Shown: positions 1 through 8,350 of the stretch, piece after piece
How the letters are laid out: every line of letters starts with the position of its first letter
How positions within the stretch are numbered: position 1 is the stretch's first letter
Assembly: GCA_910585005.1 (NCBI GenBank)
Contig: CAJUCN010000002.1
Coordinates: 224,293-288,292 of the forward strand
Direction of reading: 5' to 3'
Length of the DNA: 64,000 nucleotides
Source of the DNA: an uncultured Lachnospiraceae bacterium
GTDB taxonomy: Bacteria; Bacillota; Clostridia; Lachnospirales; Lachnospiraceae
The notes under the pieces: generated by a model
The model's database searches: none
Seen by the model: the letters and a program-made list of their open reading frames with translations, nothing else
What the model was told of the DNA's origin: nothing
Program-made: the position numbers and the translations under genes

Positions 1-96
1 AAAATCTTATGGAATATCAAATTCATAAGTGATATAATCATTTAGACAAGCTATATGAAAAGAGAAAATTACCTACTGGATAGGAAGGAAAAAAGT

Positions 97-864
97 ATGG
101 GAAAAGTAATTGCTATTGCAAACCAAAAGGGAGGAGTAGGAAAAACTACGACTTCTATTAATTTATCCGCATCTTTAGCAGCCAGAAAAAAGAAAGTTTT
201 AGTTATTGATGCTGATCCTCAAGGAAATACTACCAGCGGATTTGGGGTAGAAAAAAATGATTTAGAAAACACAATTTATGAGTTAATGTTAAGTGAATGT
301 TCAATTAAAGAATGCATTTTAAATGATGTGATATCTGGAGTATCCATTATTCCATCAAATGTTAATCTAGCAGCAGCTGAAATTGAATTAATAGGAATTG
401 ATAGAAAAGAATTTATCTTAAAAAGAGAGGTTGAATGGATTAAAGAAAGTTATGATTATATTATGATCGATTGTCCTCCTTCTTTAAATCTTTTAACATT
501 AAATGCTATGACAACTGCTGATTCAGTTCTTGTTCCGATTCAGTGTGAATATTACGCATTAGAAGGACTAAGTCAGTTAATACATACTATTAATCTTGTA
601 AAAGAAAGATTAAATCCTGATCTGGATATGGAAGGTGTCGTTTTTACTATGTTTGATTCCAGGACAAACTTATCTACTCAAGTGGTCGAGAATGTAAAGA
701 ATCATTTAAGCCAAAAAGTATTTAATACAGTTATTCCAAGAAATATACGTTTAGCTGAGGCACCGAGTTATGGAATGCCTATCCATATGTATGATTCAAA
801 ATCAGCGGGCGCTGAAGCTTATATGATGTTGGCAGATGAAATTTTAAAGGGAAAGGACGAATAA
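97..864 (+). CDS. parA: ParA/Soj chromosome-partitioning ATPase
   Basis: MinD/ParA-family ATPase that works with ParB on origin segregation and, in this group, on replication initiation control. The deviant Walker A motif KGGVGKTT lies near residue 10, DADPQGN (Walker A prime/switch) near residue 39, and IDCPPS (Walker B) near residue 125. I place the start at the ATG at 97, preceded by GGAAGG, because homologues begin GKVIAIANQKGG; an in-frame ATG at 55 would add 14 atypical residues. The length of 255 aa is normal. parB starts 3 bp downstream, so the two form an operon. The region is visibly AT-rich. Confidence 0.96.
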   Translation: MGKVIAIANQKGGVGKTTTSINLSASLAARKKKVLVIDADPQGNTTSGFGVEKNDLENTIYELMLSECSIKECILNDVISGVSIIPSNVNLAAAEIELIGIDRKEFILKREVEWIKESYDYIMIDCPPSLNLLTLNAMTTADSVLVPIQCEYYALEGLSQLIHTINLVKERLNPDLDMEGVVFTMFDSRTNLSTQVVENVKNHLSQKVFNTVIPRNIRLAEAPSYGMPIHMYDSKSAGAEAYMMLADEILKGKDE

Positions 865-867
865 AAT

Positions 868-1767
868 ATGGCTGCTGTAAGAGGGTTGGGAAAAGGGTTA
901 GATGCATTAATTCCAAGTGGGATAAATGAAAAATCTGTCAGTTCAAATAAAAAGAAAGAAAATGATTCAGCAGAAAAACAATCTGGTGAAACAATAGTAA
1001 ATATAACCAAGGTTGAACCAAACAGAGAGCAGCCTAGAAAGAATTTTGATGAAGATGCTTTGGAAGAATTAGCTGAGTCTATTAAGCAGTTTGGTTTGCT
1101 TCAACCAATTCTTGTTCAGGACAGAAAAACGTATTATGAAATTATTGCTGGAGAACGTAGGTGGCGTGCTGCTAAAAAAGCAGGATTAAAAGAAATTCCT
1201 GTTATTATTAAAAATTTAACAGAACAGGAAATTGTAGAAATATCTTTGATTGAAAACATTCAAAGAGAAGATTTGAATCCTATCGAAGAGGCGCAGGCAT
1301 ATAAACGTCTCTTGACTGAATTTAATTTAAAACAGGATGAAGTTGCAGAGAGAGTTGCTAAGAGCCGCACAGCCGTTACTAATTCAATGCGTCTTCTAAA
1401 ATTATGTACAGATGTACAGCAAATGATTATTGATGGCATGATATCTACAGGTCATGCCAGAGCAATTATTTCCATAGAAGATCCTGAACAGCAATATCTG
1501 ATAGCACAGAAAATTTTTGATGAGAAATTAAGTGTGCGTGATGTTGAAAAGTTAGTCAAAAATTTCAATCAGCCACCCAAAGTGAAAAAACCGGCTATGA
1601 CAGACAAAAGCTTGGAAGCGGTATATCAGGATATTGAAGAAAATCTAAAACAAAGATTAAGTACAAAAGTCAGTATTACTTCTAAAGGAAATGGCACGGG
1701 AAAACTTGAAATAGAATTTTACAGCCATGAGGATTTAGAAAAGCTGATGGATCTGTTATCAAGATAA
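868..1767 (+). CDS. parB: ParB/Spo0J centromere-binding protein
   Basis: CTP-dependent DNA clamp that loads on parS sites and recruits ParA and SMC. The N-terminus RGLGKGLDALIP is the conserved ParA-stimulating peptide. The ParB/Srx CTPase domain follows (about residues 45-140), with the CTP-binding signature GERRWRA, then a helix-turn-helix region around residues 150-200 (VAERVAKSRTAVTNSMRLL) and a C-terminal dimerisation segment. 299 aa is typical. It is translationally close to parA (3 bp gap). I saw no perfect parS 16-mer in the first few kilobases. Confidence 0.96.
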   Translation: MAAVRGLGKGLDALIPSGINEKSVSSNKKKENDSAEKQSGETIVNITKVEPNREQPRKNFDEDALEELAESIKQFGLLQPILVQDRKTYYEIIAGERRWRAAKKAGLKEIPVIIKNLTEQEIVEISLIENIQREDLNPIEEAQAYKRLLTEFNLKQDEVAERVAKSRTAVTNSMRLLKLCTDVQQMIIDGMISTGHARAIISIEDPEQQYLIAQKIFDEKLSVRDVEKLVKNFNQPPKVKKPAMTDKSLEAVYQDIEENLKQRLSTKVSITSKGNGTGKLEIEFYSHEDLEKLMDLLSR

Positions 1768-1807
1768 TGTAACTTAGACAAAAGAAACAGAAAGGTACAG
1801 TGATAAA

Positions 1808-2323
1808 ATGAATAGTTCCATTTTAAATAGAATTGGTCTTGGAAATTTGGATCTGGGAATTGTAATATGCATTATGCTATTGGCAATACTAATATTATTT
1901 ATAATTAGTATCATCAATATGTGTTCTATTCATAAGTTAAAAAAGACTTACAAAAAATTTATGCAAGGGAAAGGCGCAAAGAGTCTGGAACAAGAAATTA
2001 CAGGTTTATTTGAAGATAATAAGTTTATTAAAAATTCAATTGAAAAAAATAGAAAAGATATTAGGATTTTATATAAAAATTTTGAATCTGCATTTCAAAA
2101 ATTTGGAGTCGTTAAATATGATGCATTTAATCAAATGGGTGGACAATTGAGTTTTTGTATTGCGTTATTGGATGAAAATAATAATGGATTTATTATCAAT
2201 TCTGTTCACAGCACGGAAGGATGTTACAGTTATACTAAGGAAATAGAAAACGGAACATCAGCTATTTCCCTTGGAAATGAAGAAAAACAAGCGCTTAGTA
2301 TAGCTATTGGAGGCGATGAATAA
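1808..2323 (+). CDS. DUF4446 membrane-anchored protein
   Basis: A 171-aa protein of the DUF4446 family, found next to parB in many Clostridia. It has one N-terminal membrane segment (about residues 16-38, rich in I/L), a charged helical stretch (about 45-95) and a C-terminal domain with the family pattern FGVVKYDAFNQMGGQLSF followed by ALLDENNNGFIINSV. The function is unknown. It overlaps or abuts the next gene, which suggests co-transcription with parAB. Confidence 0.85.
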   Translation: MNSSILNRIGLGNLDLGIVICIMLLAILILFIISIINMCSIHKLKKTYKKFMQGKGAKSLEQEITGLFEDNKFIKNSIEKNRKDIRILYKNFESAFQKFGVVKYDAFNQMGGQLSFCIALLDENNNGFIINSVHSTEGCYSYTKEIENGTSAISLGNEEKQALSIAIGGDE

Positions 2324-2336
2324 ATATCGGGGTGAT

Positions 2337-3386
2337 ATGATGAAATTATGTAAGGTTGAGGATTTAAAGGGAGGAGAAATATTAGCTAAAGCAATACTTA
2401 CTTCAGAACTTAGAATTTTATTATCTGATGAAACAATTTTACATCCTGAATATATAGAAAAAATTAAAGAGTTTGGAATAAGTGAGGTATATATAAAAGA
2501 AGAAGAACAGGTTCGCGGACAGGAAGTTGTTTTATTAAAGTCTGAGGTTGAAAATTTTTTTCATAATAAAGTAAAATCTATTCTGGAAAAACATACTTAT
2601 AGTAAAAATGAAGAATTAATGGAGCTTAGTCAGACGGCGGATCATATCATAGCAAGTATCATGGAAGAAAATGAGGTAGTAGAAAAGATATATGATATTA
2701 AAGAAAGAAGTGCAGATCTATATGAACATTCAATTAATATCTGTTCTCTTGCTACTTTAGTTGCTTTAAAAATGAATTACCCAAAAGAAAAAGTGCATGA
2801 TATTGGTGTGGGATGTCTTTTACATGATCTTGGATTAAGATATCTAGCGCTTAATTATATGGATCAGAATGTTTTTCAATTGCCAAAGACAGAGCTGACA
2901 GAATTTATGAAACATCCTGTTTATGGTTATTCCGTATTAAAAGATGAAAAATGGATATCCCAAGTAGGTAAAAATATTATATTATATCACCATGAAAGCC
3001 TTGATGGTTTAGGATATCCTCTTCATGCGAAAGAAATACCGTTTGAAGCGCAAATAGTTGGTGTCTGTGACTGTTTCGATGAAATGATATGCGGAATAGG
3101 ATGTAAAAGGGTTAAAGTACATGAAGCAGTGGAGTATTTGAAAAATTGCAGAAAGGTTAAATACAATGCAGAAATTGTAAATGTGTTTTTGGAGTTTACT
3201 GCAGTTTACCCTGTTGGCAGCCGTGTACTTTTAAGTAATAATACGATTGGAACGGTAATAAAGCAAAATAAAGAATATCCTGACAGGCCTATTATTCAGG
3301 TTGTGGAAAATAAAGCGTTGAGGAGACAAAAAATAATTGATCTTGCAGAGGTAAATCATATTTTTATAAAAAAAGTACTTGAATAG
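2337..3386 (+). CDS. HD-GYP domain protein (putative c-di-GMP phosphodiesterase)
   Basis: The N-terminal about 100 residues are a DUF3391-like segment (KLCKVEDLKGGEILAKAI), followed by an HD-GYP domain. The signature residues are present: HSIN, then LLHDLG (HD pair), HPVYGY, YHHESLDGLGYP (the GYP motif) and VCDCFDEM. HD-GYP proteins hydrolyse cyclic di-GMP. Start choice: ATGs at 2337 and 2340 both follow GGGGTGAT and give the normal N-terminus; an upstream in-frame ATG at 2307 lies inside the DUF4446 gene. A C-terminal extension of about 70 aa follows the catalytic core. Its place between DUF4446 and serS suggests a cell-cycle or housekeeping link, but that is inference. Confidence 0.88.
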   Translation: MMKLCKVEDLKGGEILAKAILTSELRILLSDETILHPEYIEKIKEFGISEVYIKEEEQVRGQEVVLLKSEVENFFHNKVKSILEKHTYSKNEELMELSQTADHIIASIMEENEVVEKIYDIKERSADLYEHSINICSLATLVALKMNYPKEKVHDIGVGCLLHDLGLRYLALNYMDQNVFQLPKTELTEFMKHPVYGYSVLKDEKWISQVGKNIILYHHESLDGLGYPLHAKEIPFEAQIVGVCDCFDEMICGIGCKRVKVHEAVEYLKNCRKVKYNAEIVNVFLEFTAVYPVGSRVLLSNNTIGTVIKQNKEYPDRPIIQVVENKALRRQKIIDLAEVNHIFIKKVLE

Positions 3387-3400
3387 ATGATCAATACATA

Positions 3401-3418
3401 ATAACATAGTTATGTTAT
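3401..3418. repeat. 18-bp perfect dyad upstream of serS
   Basis: The arms ATAACATA and TATGTTAT are exact inverted copies around a central GT, in the 62-bp gap before serS. The two-base centre is too small for a good RNA hairpin, so a DNA-binding site is more likely than a terminator. No T-box features fit in this gap. Confidence 0.35.
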
Positions 3419-3448
3419 AAATCTACTATGTTAAAGGGAGGAAAAGAT

Positions 3449-4729
3449 ATGATAGATATAAAATATTTAAGGGAAAATCCTGAAACAGTAAAGGAAAATA
3501 TCAAAAAGAAATTTCAGGATGAAAAGATAGCCTTAGTAGATGAAGTCATTGCATTGGATCAAGAGAGCCGGAAAACCCAGCAGGAAGCTGATGAATTGCG
3601 GGCAAACAGAAATAAAATTTCAAAAGAAATTGGGGCGTTGATGGCTCAGGGGAAGAAACAGGAAGCGGAAGAAAAAAAAGCTGAAGTTGCTGCTGGTGCA
3701 AAGCGTTTGGTAGAGTTGGAAGAAAAAGAAAAAGAATTAAATGAGAAGATTACGAAAATTATGATGGTAATTCCTAATATAATTGATCCTAGTGTGCCTA
3801 TCGGCAAGGATGATAGTGAAAATGTGGAAGTTACCAAGTATGGAGAAGCTATCGTCCCGGATTTTGAGATTCCATATCATACAGATATCATGGAAAAATT
3901 AAAGGGAATTGACCTTGACAGCGCCAGAAAAGTGGCAGGGAATGGATTTTATTATTTAATGGGAGATATTGCAAGGCTTCATTCTGCAGTAATCTCTTAT
4001 GCCAGGGATTTTATGATCGACAGAGGATTTACTTATTGTGTCCCTCCTTTTATGATTAGAAGTAATGTAGTTACGGGCGTTATGAGTTTTGCTGAAATGG
4101 ACGCGATGATGTATAAGATAGAGGGTGAGGATTTATACTTAATTGGTACTTCCGAGCATTCTATGATTGGTAAATTTATTGATACTATTATTCAAGAAGA
4201 AGAACTTCCCAAGACTTTAACCAGTTATTCTCCTTGTTTCAGAAAAGAAAAAGGGGCACATGGTTTGGAGGAAAGAGGAGTTTACAGAATCCACCAGTTT
4301 GAAAAACAAGAAATGATCGTTGTATGTAAGCCTGAAGAATCTCCAATGTGGTTTGAAAAGTTATGGCAAAATACCGTAGATTTATTTTGTTCTTTGGATA
4401 TCCCAGTAAGGACTATTGAATGTTGTTCAGGGGATTTGGCAGATCTTAAAGTTAAATCATATGATGTAGAAGCATGGTCACCGAGACAGAAAAAGTATTT
4501 TGAAGTCGGAAGTTGTTCTAATTTAGGAGACGCCCAAGCAAGAAGATTAAAAATTCGTGTAAATGGGGAAAATGGAAAGTACTTTGCACATACATTAAAT
4601 AATACAGTAGTTGCTCCGCCGAGAATGTTAATTGCCTTTTTGGAAAATAATCTTCAAGCTGATGGCTCTGTTAGAATTCCTAAAGTGTTGCAGCCTTATA
4701 TGGGCGGCAAAACAGTTTTAACTGTATAA
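3449..4729 (+). CDS. serS: Serine-tRNA ligase
   Basis: Class II aminoacyl-tRNA synthetase charging tRNA-Ser. The N-terminal antiparallel coiled coil occupies about residues 25-105 (charged, KKQEAEEKKAEV type). The catalytic core carries motif 2 (SPCFRKEKGAHG...GVYRIHQFEK) and motif 3 (LNNTVVAPPRMLIAFLENN). The start is the ATG at 3449 after AAAGGGAGGAAA; homologues begin MIDIKYLRENPE. The length of 426 aa is standard. An upstream in-frame ATG at 3428 sits in front of the ribosome site and is unlikely. Confidence 0.97.
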   Translation: MIDIKYLRENPETVKENIKKKFQDEKIALVDEVIALDQESRKTQQEADELRANRNKISKEIGALMAQGKKQEAEEKKAEVAAGAKRLVELEEKEKELNEKITKIMMVIPNIIDPSVPIGKDDSENVEVTKYGEAIVPDFEIPYHTDIMEKLKGIDLDSARKVAGNGFYYLMGDIARLHSAVISYARDFMIDRGFTYCVPPFMIRSNVVTGVMSFAEMDAMMYKIEGEDLYLIGTSEHSMIGKFIDTIIQEEELPKTLTSYSPCFRKEKGAHGLEERGVYRIHQFEKQEMIVVCKPEESPMWFEKLWQNTVDLFCSLDIPVRTIECCSGDLADLKVKSYDVEAWSPRQKKYFEVGSCSNLGDAQARRLKIRVNGENGKYFAHTLNNTVVAPPRMLIAFLENNLQADGSVRIPKVLQPYMGGKTVLTV

Positions 4730-4769
4730 TAAATTGAAATTAATGAAAAGGGAAAAGGAGGTGAAGTCC

Positions 4770-5675
4770 TTGCATAAATATATGCGTTCAATAGGTTTTA
4801 GTAAATTAACAGATCGAAAAGAACTACAAAAGCTTCTTACAGATGTTGTAGTTGAGGGTACGGAACGAGTTTACACTTCAAACGGGAATGATGTTCTCTT
4901 GGCGGAATTTGGCAAGGATTTTACCGAGGTAGTTGAAGGTTCTACAGGAGATTCCATAGGGATTGCCGTATGTGGGGAATTTGATAATGAAGATAAATTT
5001 ACCTATGATTATTATTTTCCATACTTAAAAGGCAATATGATAAGTTCTGAAGAGGACGTTACTGTAGAAAGACATGCTGCACAGGAGTCTTATGCCGGCG
5101 TATGTGATGATGTTAGGGTAGGTGTTTCACTTATTTTTTATCTTCAAAATATGATTCCTTATGTCAAAGCTAAAAATTCTGGAATTCTTCCTGTACGGGG
5201 AACAACTCTTACATTAACTGCACTTTCCACAAAGGGTACAGTTATGATGCCTATTGTGAAAAGTGAAAAAGATTTAATTAAAAATAAACAAGTGACGAAT
5301 ACCAGGACGCAGCTTTTAAATGCTGCCCGTAAAGGCGATGAAGAGGCAATTGAAAGCTTAACATTGGATGATATGGATACCTATACTGCTATATCCAAAA
5401 AAATACAAAAAGAAGATGTGTTCAGCCTGGTAGACACTTGTTTTATGCCTTATGGCGTGGAATGTGATCATTATTCTATTTTAGCGGAAATCATGGAATG
5501 TAATATGATTAAAAATAAATTTACGAAGGAAGAAATTTATCTTATGACTTTAAGCTGCAATGATATGACTTTTGATTTGTGTATCAACAAAGAAGATCTT
5601 TATGGAGAACCTGCAGTAGGAAGAAGATTTAAAGGGGTTATTTGGATGCAGGGATATATTAATTTTCCAAATTAA
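4770..5675 (+). CDS. DUF3881 family protein
   Basis: A 301-aa soluble protein of unknown function, DUF3881, a family largely confined to Lachnospiraceae. I chose the TTG at 4770: it sits 7 bases after a perfect AAGGAGGTGA and yields HKYMRSIGFSKL, the usual N-terminus of the family. The ATG at 4734 lies upstream of that ribosome site. No signal peptide or membrane segment is visible. The order serS-DUF3881-tRNA is compatible with a housekeeping operon. Confidence 0.85.
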   Translation: MHKYMRSIGFSKLTDRKELQKLLTDVVVEGTERVYTSNGNDVLLAEFGKDFTEVVEGSTGDSIGIAVCGEFDNEDKFTYDYYFPYLKGNMISSEEDVTVERHAAQESYAGVCDDVRVGVSLIFYLQNMIPYVKAKNSGILPVRGTTLTLTALSTKGTVMMPIVKSEKDLIKNKQVTNTRTQLLNAARKGDEEAIESLTLDDMDTYTAISKKIQKEDVFSLVDTCFMPYGVECDHYSILAEIMECNMIKNKFTKEEIYLMTLSCNDMTFDLCINKEDLYGEPAVGRRFKGVIWMQGYINFPN

Positions 5676-5706
5676 TATATTTTTCAAATTTATAAAGTAA
5701 AAGTAG

Positions 5707-5735
5707 TTGTCAGAGTATTTAATTTATGCTAAAAT
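5707..5735 (+). promoter_or_regulatory. Promoter of tRNA-Arg
   Basis: TTGTCA at 5707-5712 and TAAAAT at 5730-5735 are separated by 17 bp, and the tRNA begins 16 bp downstream. This is a good sigma-A type match. Confidence 0.7.
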
Positions 5736-5751
5736 AACAACGTTGTAAAAT

Positions 5752-5824
5752 GTCTTCGTAGCTCAGGGGATAGAGCACTCGCCTCCTAAGCGAGGGGTCG
5801 GACGTTCGAATCGTCTCGGGGACG
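5752..5824 (+). tRNA. tRNA-Arg (anticodon CCT)
   Basis: A full cloverleaf can be drawn: acceptor GTCTTCG pairs with CGGGGAC (including G-T pairs), the anticodon stem CTCGC/GCGAG encloses CTCCTAA, giving anticodon CCT for AGG codons, and the T arm is GGACG-TTCGAAT-CGTCT. The discriminator base is G and CCA is not encoded. Length 73 nt. Confidence 0.93.
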
Positions 5825-5827
5825 TTG

Positions 5828-5866
5828 AAAAGCTGCAAATCCAAGATATTGAATTTGCAGCTTTTT
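5828..5866 (+). terminator. Terminator after tRNA-Arg (bidirectional)
   Basis: AAAAGCTGCAAAT pairs with ATTTGCAGCTTTTT around a short loop. Because the stem is flanked by A and T runs it can also end the GH31 transcript arriving on the other strand. Confidence 0.85.
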
Positions 5867-5889
5867 CATTTCTTATAATTCCTATCACA

Positions 5890-8226
5890 TTATTGAATCT
5901 GTAAAGTAAAATCCGCATTTCCTGACAAAGTTAAAACAGTATCATTTCCATCTTTCACTGCACTGTCTCCAATTGCTGATACATTTACCAGACGGATAGT
6001 GTAATTTTTGTCGGAAACAATTGTTACATGAATATCATTTCCGTTCTTTTCGGCAGTTATGGAAATTTCTTCGTTTTGATCCATTCCATATACCACTGAT
6101 TTTGCCTGGATACCATCTTTTAGAGCATATATACGGATCTCTGCATCTGTGCCGTAATCATAATCCGGTTTTTCATCACAAGCGCCTAATACCACAATAG
6201 AGTTTTCTTTCACCATCAGAGGGATACTTAGATAATCATGTTTTTCATTTACCCAGCGCCCGCCTTCTTTTACTTCCCCTGTAAGTAGATTTGTCCAAGT
6301 TCCTTTTGGTAAATAGTATTCAGCCATACTTTGGTCATTGAAAATAGGAGCAACCAAAAGATTATCACCTAACATATACTGCTTGTCAACATAGTGGCAG
6401 GTTTTATCTTCTGTGAATTCCATAACCATACTTCTCATGGTAGGTATGCCGGATTTAGAAGTATCGATAGATGTCTTGTAAAGATAAGGCATTAATTTAG
6501 CCTTAAATCTTGTAAAGAATCTGACTACATCCACTGCTTCTTCATCATACACCCAGGGAACCCTGTAAGAGGAACTTCCATGAAGCCTTGAATGTGATGA
6601 GAGAAGACCAAAGGCTACCCATCTTTTATATACATCGGCAGTAGAGGTATTTTCAAATCCGCCAATATCATGAGCCCAGAAACCGAAACCGCTCATAAGG
6701 AGAGAAAGGCCGCCGCGAAGACTTTCTTCCATAGATTCATAATCTGACCAGCAATCTCCACCCCAATGTACAGGGAACTTTTGTCCGCCTACAGTTGCAG
6801 AGCGGGCAAAAAGAACAGCTTCTCCCTTACCGCGTTTGCGCTCTAAAAGTTCATAGACACAATTGTTATATAGGTAAGTATAATAATTGTGCATTTTTTC
6901 CGGGTCGGATCCATCGTAATAAGCTACATTTTCTGTAGGAATTCTTTCGCCAAAATCCGTCTTAAAACAATCAACGCCCATATCAAGTAACACTTCCAAT
7001 TTATCCTGGAACCATTTCCAGGCTTCCGGGTTGGTGAAATCTACGACAGCCATTCCAGCCTGCCACATATCCCATTGCCATACTTGTCCATTGGTACGTT
7101 TAATAAAATATCCCTTTTTCATACCTTCATCAAAAAGAACAGATTCTTGTCCAATGTAAGGATTGATCCATACACAGATGTTTAATCCTTTTGCTTTGAT
7201 CCTTTCAAGCATTCCCTTAGGGTCAGGAAATACCCTGCTATCCCATACGAAATCACACCAATGAAATTCTTTCATCCAAAAACAGTCAAAATGGAAGGTC
7301 CGAAGTGGAATTCCCCGATCCAGCATTCCGTTTACAAAACTCATGACAGTATCTTCATCATAATTTGTAGTAAAGGAAGTGGACAACCATAAACCAAAAG
7401 TCCAAGGTGCAGGAAGAGAAGGTTTACCGGTCAAATCTGTATATTTGACTAAAACATCTTTCATAGTAGGCCCATTGATCAGGAAGTAATCCAGATAACT
7501 GCCTTTTACAGAAAATTCTGTCCGGGTAACCATTTCCGTTCCGACTTCAAAAGATACCATTTCAGGATGATTCACTAAAACGCCATAGCCTTTATTTGTA
7601 ATATAAAAAGGAATGTTTTTGTAGGATTGTTCTGTGCTTGTCCCACCGTCAGCGTTCCAGATATCAATACTCTGACCATTTTTAACAAAAGGGGTAAAGC
7701 GTTCGCCCATACCGTACACCAGTTCTCCTACAGAAAGAGAAAGCATCTGACGGATATAAGTTTCTTCCAGATCACCTTTATCGTAAGCGTGCCCTTTCCA
7801 GTCTGTCTTCATAAGGGCTAAATCTTTTCCGGAACTTCTGGTGATGACTTCATCGCCTCTTAAGTAAGTCATGGACCAGTTTGCCTTAGTGATTAAAAGT
7901 GAGGTATTTCCGCTGGTAATCTTAATTGATTCTTCAGAATCCTCTACAGAAAGAGGGAGTTCTTTCGTTAATTGCAGGTCAAAAGCAGGAGAATCCACAA
8001 TTGCACCTTTATAATGATAGGTGCGGACACGGAAAATATCCGGCGCCGGGGAAGTGATCTCTACGGTCAAATTAATCCCGCCTAAAACATCACCCCGCTG
8101 GGTGATATGGATCGTAGGTGCAAGAAGTGTAACTTTAGATTCCTCAATGGTGGTAAAGTAAACCTCCTGAGGAGCAAAGCAGCCGCACCCTTCTTTTTGC
8201 AGCCAACAGCCATTACTAAATTTCAT
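5890..8226 (-). CDS. yicI: GH31 alpha-xylosidase (YicI/XylS type)
   Basis: Retaining glycoside hydrolase family 31; YicI-type members release alpha-1,6-xylose from xyloglucan oligosaccharides such as isoprimeverose. The order is an N-terminal beta-sandwich, a (beta/alpha)8 catalytic domain with KTDFGERIP (nucleophile Asp in the family motif) and FWMKEFHWCDFVWD, a proximal sheet and a C-terminal beta domain. 778 aa matches YicI. There is no signal peptide, so it is cytoplasmic. It is transcribed away from the sensor kinase at 8351 and belongs functionally to the adjacent glycan locus. AGGAAGAG precedes the ATG at 8226. Alpha-glucosidase activity is the main alternative. Confidence 0.93.
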   Translation of the reverse strand: MKFSNGCWLQKEGCGCFAPQEVYFTTIEESKVTLLAPTIHITQRGDVLGGINLTVEITSPAPDIFRVRTYHYKGAIVDSPAFDLQLTKELPLSVEDSEESIKITSGNTSLLITKANWSMTYLRGDEVITRSSGKDLALMKTDWKGHAYDKGDLEETYIRQMLSLSVGELVYGMGERFTPFVKNGQSIDIWNADGGTSTEQSYKNIPFYITNKGYGVLVNHPEMVSFEVGTEMVTRTEFSVKGSYLDYFLINGPTMKDVLVKYTDLTGKPSLPAPWTFGLWLSTSFTTNYDEDTVMSFVNGMLDRGIPLRTFHFDCFWMKEFHWCDFVWDSRVFPDPKGMLERIKAKGLNICVWINPYIGQESVLFDEGMKKGYFIKRTNGQVWQWDMWQAGMAVVDFTNPEAWKWFQDKLEVLLDMGVDCFKTDFGERIPTENVAYYDGSDPEKMHNYYTYLYNNCVYELLERKRGKGEAVLFARSATVGGQKFPVHWGGDCWSDYESMEESLRGGLSLLMSGFGFWAHDIGGFENTSTADVYKRWVAFGLLSSHSRLHGSSSYRVPWVYDEEAVDVVRFFTRFKAKLMPYLYKTSIDTSKSGIPTMRSMVMEFTEDKTCHYVDKQYMLGDNLLVAPIFNDQSMAEYYLPKGTWTNLLTGEVKEGGRWVNEKHDYLSIPLMVKENSIVVLGACDEKPDYDYGTDAEIRIYALKDGIQAKSVVYGMDQNEEISITAEKNGNDIHVTIVSDKNYTIRLVNVSAIGDSAVKDGNDTVLTLSGNADFTLQIQ

Positions 8227-8304
8227 AATTGTTCTCTTCCTTTCTTTGACGTTTATAAAAACGCAGCAACATTTGTTATTCCATTATAATAGAAAAGGAA
8301 AAGT

Positions 8305-8333
8305 TTGCATATAGTTCTTTTTAAATATATACT
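8305..8333 (+). promoter_or_regulatory. Promoter of the sensor kinase gene
   Basis: TTGCAT at 8305-8310 and TATACT at 8328-8333 with a 17-bp spacer, just upstream of the kinase start at 8351. The opposite strand carries a TATAAT (8288 to 8283) facing the GH31 gene but without a good -35 box, as expected for an activator-dependent promoter. Confidence 0.6.
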
Positions 8334-8350
8334 ATAGAAAAAATGATTGG

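Noticed and set aside
55..96. Longer ParA start at ATG 55
   Set aside because: It adds 14 residues not seen in homologues and lacks a ribosome site, whereas ATG 97 follows GGAAGG and begins at the conserved N-terminus.
3387..3448. T-box leader before serS
   Set aside because: The gap is only 62 bp, too short for a T-box; only a small dyad is present.
1..5700. parS centromere sites near parAB
   Set aside because: I found no match to the TGTTTCACGTGAAACA consensus by eye; sites may lie left of the window.
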